A stretch of 33,626 nucleotides of DNA from Porphyromonas somerae DSM 23386. Lineage in GTDB: Bacteria > Bacteroidota > Bacteroidia > Bacteroidales > Porphyromonadaceae. Numbering within the stretch: position 1 is the stretch's first letter; the number at the start of each line of letters is the position of its first letter. This document shows, one piece after another, positions 30,782-33,626 of the stretch. The stretch lies in contig NZ_AQVC01000026.1 in the NCBI RefSeq assembly GCF_000372405.1, positions 1 through 33,626 on the forward strand, given 5' to 3'. The notes under the pieces are model-generated. The model was not told the origin of the DNA. It searched no databases and worked only from the letters and a program-made list of their open reading frames with translations. The translations under genes and the position numbers were made by a program.

Positions 30782-33382
30782 ATGAGAAAAGTAAAGCTTA
30801 TTAGTCCAGTATGGTGGCTCTCTATGATCGCCACCCTACTGCTAATATCCCCTGCCATTGCAGCTGAACCAGAGAGCAACCAGCAATCCACCGATGCCAA
30901 TATCATAGGCCACGTACTCGATAAAAAGAGTCGCGAGCACCTCATCGGCATCATCATCAAAATAAAGCATAGCCCTTATGGTGCCACCACCGATGCGTCG
31001 GGGCACTACTTCCTTCGCAACCTCAAGCCCAACACCTACACTATAGAGGTATCAGGCGTTGGGTATAAGAGCGAGCAACGGACAGTGAAGGTAGCTCCCG
31101 GAAAGACACTCGAGGTGAACTTTGAGCTAGAGGAAGATGTCTTTGACCTCAACGAGGTAGTCGTCACCTCCAATCGTCAGCAGACCCTTCGCCGCTACGC
31201 CCCCACACTGGTCAGCGTGATTGATGACAAAGTCTTCAAAGTGGCGAATGCGGTGAGCCTATCACAAGGACTCACCTTCCAACCAGGCATTAGGGTGGAG
31301 AACAACTGCCAGAATTGTGGCTTCAGCCAAGTGCGCATCAATGGTCTTGACGGACGCTTCTCCCAGATACTGATTGATAGCCGCCCAGTCTTCAGTGCAC
31401 TCGCTGGAGTCTACGGACTGGAGCAATTACCAATGAATATGATAGAGCGCGTAGAGGTAGTCAGAGGTGGTGGCTCCGCACTATACGGCTCGAGCGCCAT
31501 CGCAGGAGTGATCAATATCATCACTCAGGCACCTGTAGCCAATAGCTATAGCTTCTTCAATAATCTCACCCTCACAGGGATGAAAGATCCCGACCACACT
31601 CTAGGCTTCAACGCCTCTATTGTAGGTGCCGACGGACGTATCGGTGCAGTGGTCTTCGGACAAGCTAGAGACCGCAAGCCGTGGGATAAAGATGGAGATG
31701 GCTTTAGTGAGTTAGGCAAACTTCGCTCACGCTCCCTCGGCACCGTCGGACATATTCGGTTCTCAGAGTTTGATAAGATGAGTGCCGAGATCCATGCGCT
31801 ACAGGAATACCGTAGGGGTGGCGACCGAATGGACCTCCCCGTTCACGCTGCTGCAGTAACAGAGCAGACCGATCATACCATCTACAGCGGACAGCTCAAG
31901 TACAGTCATCAATCGTTTGACCTCCGTCACCACCTTCAGCTATTCGTGTCGGGTCAGGTCGTAAGACGCCAGAGCTACTACGGTGGTATCGGTGAAGAGA
32001 ATGTAGGGAAGCTTGGCTTCATTCCCAAAGAAGAATTTGGCGTCAACTTCGGGAACACCCATGGAGATACCTATTTAGCCGGGCTACAATACAATTACGA
32101 TTGGGACCACTTCCCCATCGCCCCCGCTAAAATCCTACTCGGTGCAGAATACGCCTATGACCACCTCAAGGATACGATGCCGATTCGCTCCTGGGAGCTT
32201 GATAACACAGGCAATGCCTCTCTCTACCCAACTGTAGAGCAAAAGATCCACAACTGGAGCCAAATAGCACAGCTGGAGTGGGGCAATGAGGCGTGGAGCG
32301 TGCTGCTAGGTGCCAGACTAGATGAGCACTCTGCCGTACGCAATAGCAAGGGAGCGATCAAGCCGATCCTCAGCCCACGTGCCACCCTTCGCTACAATCC
32401 TTCCGATCAAGTCAATCTTCGACTGAGCTACGCCCAAGGATTCCGTGCCCCTCAGCTCTTCGATGAAGATCTGCATGTAAGCATCGTGGGTGGAGAGTCG
32501 CAAAGGGTATTTAATAACCCCGACCTCAACCCAGAGTACAGCCATAGTCTTAGCCTGAGTGCCGACACCTATTTTAGCCTTGGCTCAGCCCAAGCCAACC
32601 TACTCGTAGAGGGTTTCTACACCCGCCTACTAGGTGCTTTTACCACCGAGGAGCGATCGGACCAATCCAAAGATGGGTTCAAGATGTACGAGCGCATCAA
32701 TGGTTCGGATGCTCAGGTATACGGCACCAACCTTGAGGGAAAAATCAAGTGGAAAAAGCTCAGCCTACAAGCTGGCATCACACTAGCAAAGAGCCAGTGG
32801 GACGAAGCTCAGGAATGGGGCATCCGCACCGCCCTACTCGGTGAGACAGCGGAGACTGCCAAAGAGATCAACACTTTAGAGGATCATGGACCAAGTGCCC
32901 TTACTGGATTCAATCCGAATGGAGACAAGATAGGACTCAATAGCAAGGAGATGCTACGCACGCCCAATATCTACGGCTACTTCACAGCTACCTACAGCCC
33001 CATCTCCAATCTAAACATCTCCTGCACCCTCAATTATACTGGGCAGATGTACACTCCGCACGTTGTCACGATAGGACAAAAAGCAGCTATTATCGACCGC
33101 GAGCTAGTAGCCACTGGCAAGCGTCCCGACACCTCAAAGCTAGAGCAGGCACCACGATGGGATCGCCTAGAGCATACCCCACGCTTCTTCGACCTTGGCA
33201 CAAAGATCAGCTACGACTTCCCTATCTTCAACACCTCTTGCATTGAGGTCTATGTAGGGATGAACAACATTCTGAATGCCTTCCAAAGCGACTTCGACCT
33301 AGGAGGCAATCGCGATAGTGCCTACATATATGGTCCTACCCTTCCAAGGTCCATCTACACAGGTCTCAAGATAGAGATCTAA
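30782..33382 (+). CDS. TonB-dependent outer-membrane receptor
   Basis: An 866-residue receptor with a Sec signal peptide (cleavage near AIAA, residue 28). A carboxypeptidase-regulatory-like beta-sandwich spans about residues 40-120 (IIGHVLDKKSREHLIGIIIK). A TonB-box-like NEVVVTS (124-130), a plug domain at about 135-250 and a 22-stranded barrel ending SIYTGLKIEI follow. The plug contains a CxxC pair (C176, C179 in NNCQNCGF) and the ERVEVVRGGGSALYGSSAIA motif. Transport would need TonB with ExbB/ExbD such as those at 9997-12437. No SusD partner, lipoprotein or hemophore gene is adjacent, so the ligand (metal chelate, haem or cofactor) is open. Confidence 0.94.
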   Translation: MRKVKLISPVWWLSMIATLLLISPAIAAEPESNQQSTDANIIGHVLDKKSREHLIGIIIKIKHSPYGATTDASGHYFLRNLKPNTYTIEVSGVGYKSEQRTVKVAPGKTLEVNFELEEDVFDLNEVVVTSNRQQTLRRYAPTLVSVIDDKVFKVANAVSLSQGLTFQPGIRVENNCQNCGFSQVRINGLDGRFSQILIDSRPVFSALAGVYGLEQLPMNMIERVEVVRGGGSALYGSSAIAGVINIITQAPVANSYSFFNNLTLTGMKDPDHTLGFNASIVGADGRIGAVVFGQARDRKPWDKDGDGFSELGKLRSRSLGTVGHIRFSEFDKMSAEIHALQEYRRGGDRMDLPVHAAAVTEQTDHTIYSGQLKYSHQSFDLRHHLQLFVSGQVVRRQSYYGGIGEENVGKLGFIPKEEFGVNFGNTHGDTYLAGLQYNYDWDHFPIAPAKILLGAEYAYDHLKDTMPIRSWELDNTGNASLYPTVEQKIHNWSQIAQLEWGNEAWSVLLGARLDEHSAVRNSKGAIKPILSPRATLRYNPSDQVNLRLSYAQGFRAPQLFDEDLHVSIVGGESQRVFNNPDLNPEYSHSLSLSADTYFSLGSAQANLLVEGFYTRLLGAFTTEERSDQSKDGFKMYERINGSDAQVYGTNLEGKIKWKKLSLQAGITLAKSQWDEAQEWGIRTALLGETAETAKEINTLEDHGPSALTGFNPNGDKIGLNSKEMLRTPNIYGYFTATYSPISNLNISCTLNYTGQMYTPHVVTIGQKAAIIDRELVATGKRPDTSKLEQAPRWDRLEHTPRFFDLGTKISYDFPIFNTSCIEVYVGMNNILNAFQSDFDLGGNRDSAYIYGPTLPRSIYTGLKIEI

Positions 33383-33464
33383 AAAAGGAGTAACGCCACC
33401 AGCACTACCCTAACCCCATATCTGCCGAATTAATCTCTCCTCAAAGATTTTTTCAAGCAAAGGG

Positions 33465-33495
33465 TTTGTAGGTTTCAAATTTTGTGGTATCTTTG
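33465..33495 (+). promoter_or_regulatory. Promoter of tRNA-Asn
   Basis: TTTG at 33465-33468 and TATCTTTG at 33488-33495 are 19 bases apart, a full Bacteroidota promoter, 38 bases ahead of the tRNA. Confidence 0.75.
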
Positions 33496-33533
33496 CCACA
33501 CGAAACTAACGAAGGGTAGTTCGGGCGTGAAAT

Positions 33534-33607
33534 TCTTCCATAGCTCAGTTGGTTAGAGCATCTGACTGTTAATCAGAGGGTCCTTGGTTCAAGTCCAAGT
33601 GGAAGAG
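33534..33607 (+). tRNA. tRNA-Asn (anticodon GTT)
   Basis: A 74-base tRNA. The acceptor arm pairs TCTTCCA (33534-33540) with TGGAAGA (33600-33606), discriminator G33607. The D arm is GCTCAGTTGGTTAGAGC, the anticodon arm TCTGA-CTGTTAA-TCAGA with anticodon GTT, and the T arm CTTGGTTCAAGTCCAAG. The CCA end is not encoded. Confidence 0.97.
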
Positions 33608-33626
33608 CATCTTTTATTAGGAAGAA

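Noticed and set aside
33383-33464. Terminator after the TonB-dependent receptor gene
   Set aside because: Only short, weak pairings are present between GGAG and CTCC motifs; no convincing stem with a T-run.

Overview
The window looks like a chromosome segment of a Bacteroidota species in the Porphyromonas group. The evidence is the set of promoters with a TAnnTTTG -7 box, the long IspG with an internal insert, a TonB/ExbB/ExbD-ExbD operon, an outer-membrane porin and a TonB-dependent receptor, and palindrome-rich dispersed repeats of the kind known from Porphyromonas. I cannot name the species from sequence alone.

Layout. 1-165: tail of an unrecognised gene, followed by a small inverted-repeat element. 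399-3856: an overlapping operon of two DUF4230-like membrane-anchored proteins, ispG (MEP isoprenoid pathway) and rfbC (dTDP-rhamnose pathway). 3857-4670: non-coding, densely palindromic repeats. 4671-9676: an operon of pncB (NAD salvage), an OPT-family transporter, a short-chain polyprenyl synthase and tatD. 9850-12510: tRNA-Ser(GGA), then exbB, a four-helix membrane protein and two exbD genes, closed by a strong terminator. 12560-17110: an accessory segment with a helix-turn-helix protein, a MITE-like repeat, a wrecked IS1634-type transposase and an AT-rich 917-residue SF1 helicase with a C-terminal nuclease-like domain. 17236-18606 (minus): a secreted alpha/beta hydrolase. 19102-22451: lepA and dnaB. 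22528-27845: a DHOD-like flavoprotein, holB, a porin and an ABC-F ATPase. 27975-30145 (minus): an overlapping pair, an unknown anchored protein and an MscS channel. 30782-33382: a TonB-dependent receptor. 33534-33607: tRNA-Asn(GTT).

How the parts fit. Most of the window is core metabolism, replication, translation and envelope function. The exbB/exbD operon would supply the proton-driven energy used by the TonB-dependent receptor at the other end; no tonB gene is visible. Two replication genes (dnaB, holB) lie about 1 kb apart.

The most unusual content is non-coding. Three intergenic regions (about 4.3, 18.8 and 30.5 kb) each carry four copies of a GTTGCAAC-type core at an exact 22-bp pitch. 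The second array has paired changes that preserve fold-back. At 30240-30658 the array lies inside a 419-bp element with terminal inverted repeats and a perfect 10-bp flanking direct repeat, which fits a MITE. Other repeat families (ends GTTGCACGAAGG; a nested 265-bp palindrome at 3880-4144) are interwoven with these. The helicase-nuclease gene is the best candidate for an undescribed accessory system, possibly defence, but nothing in the sequence proves that role.
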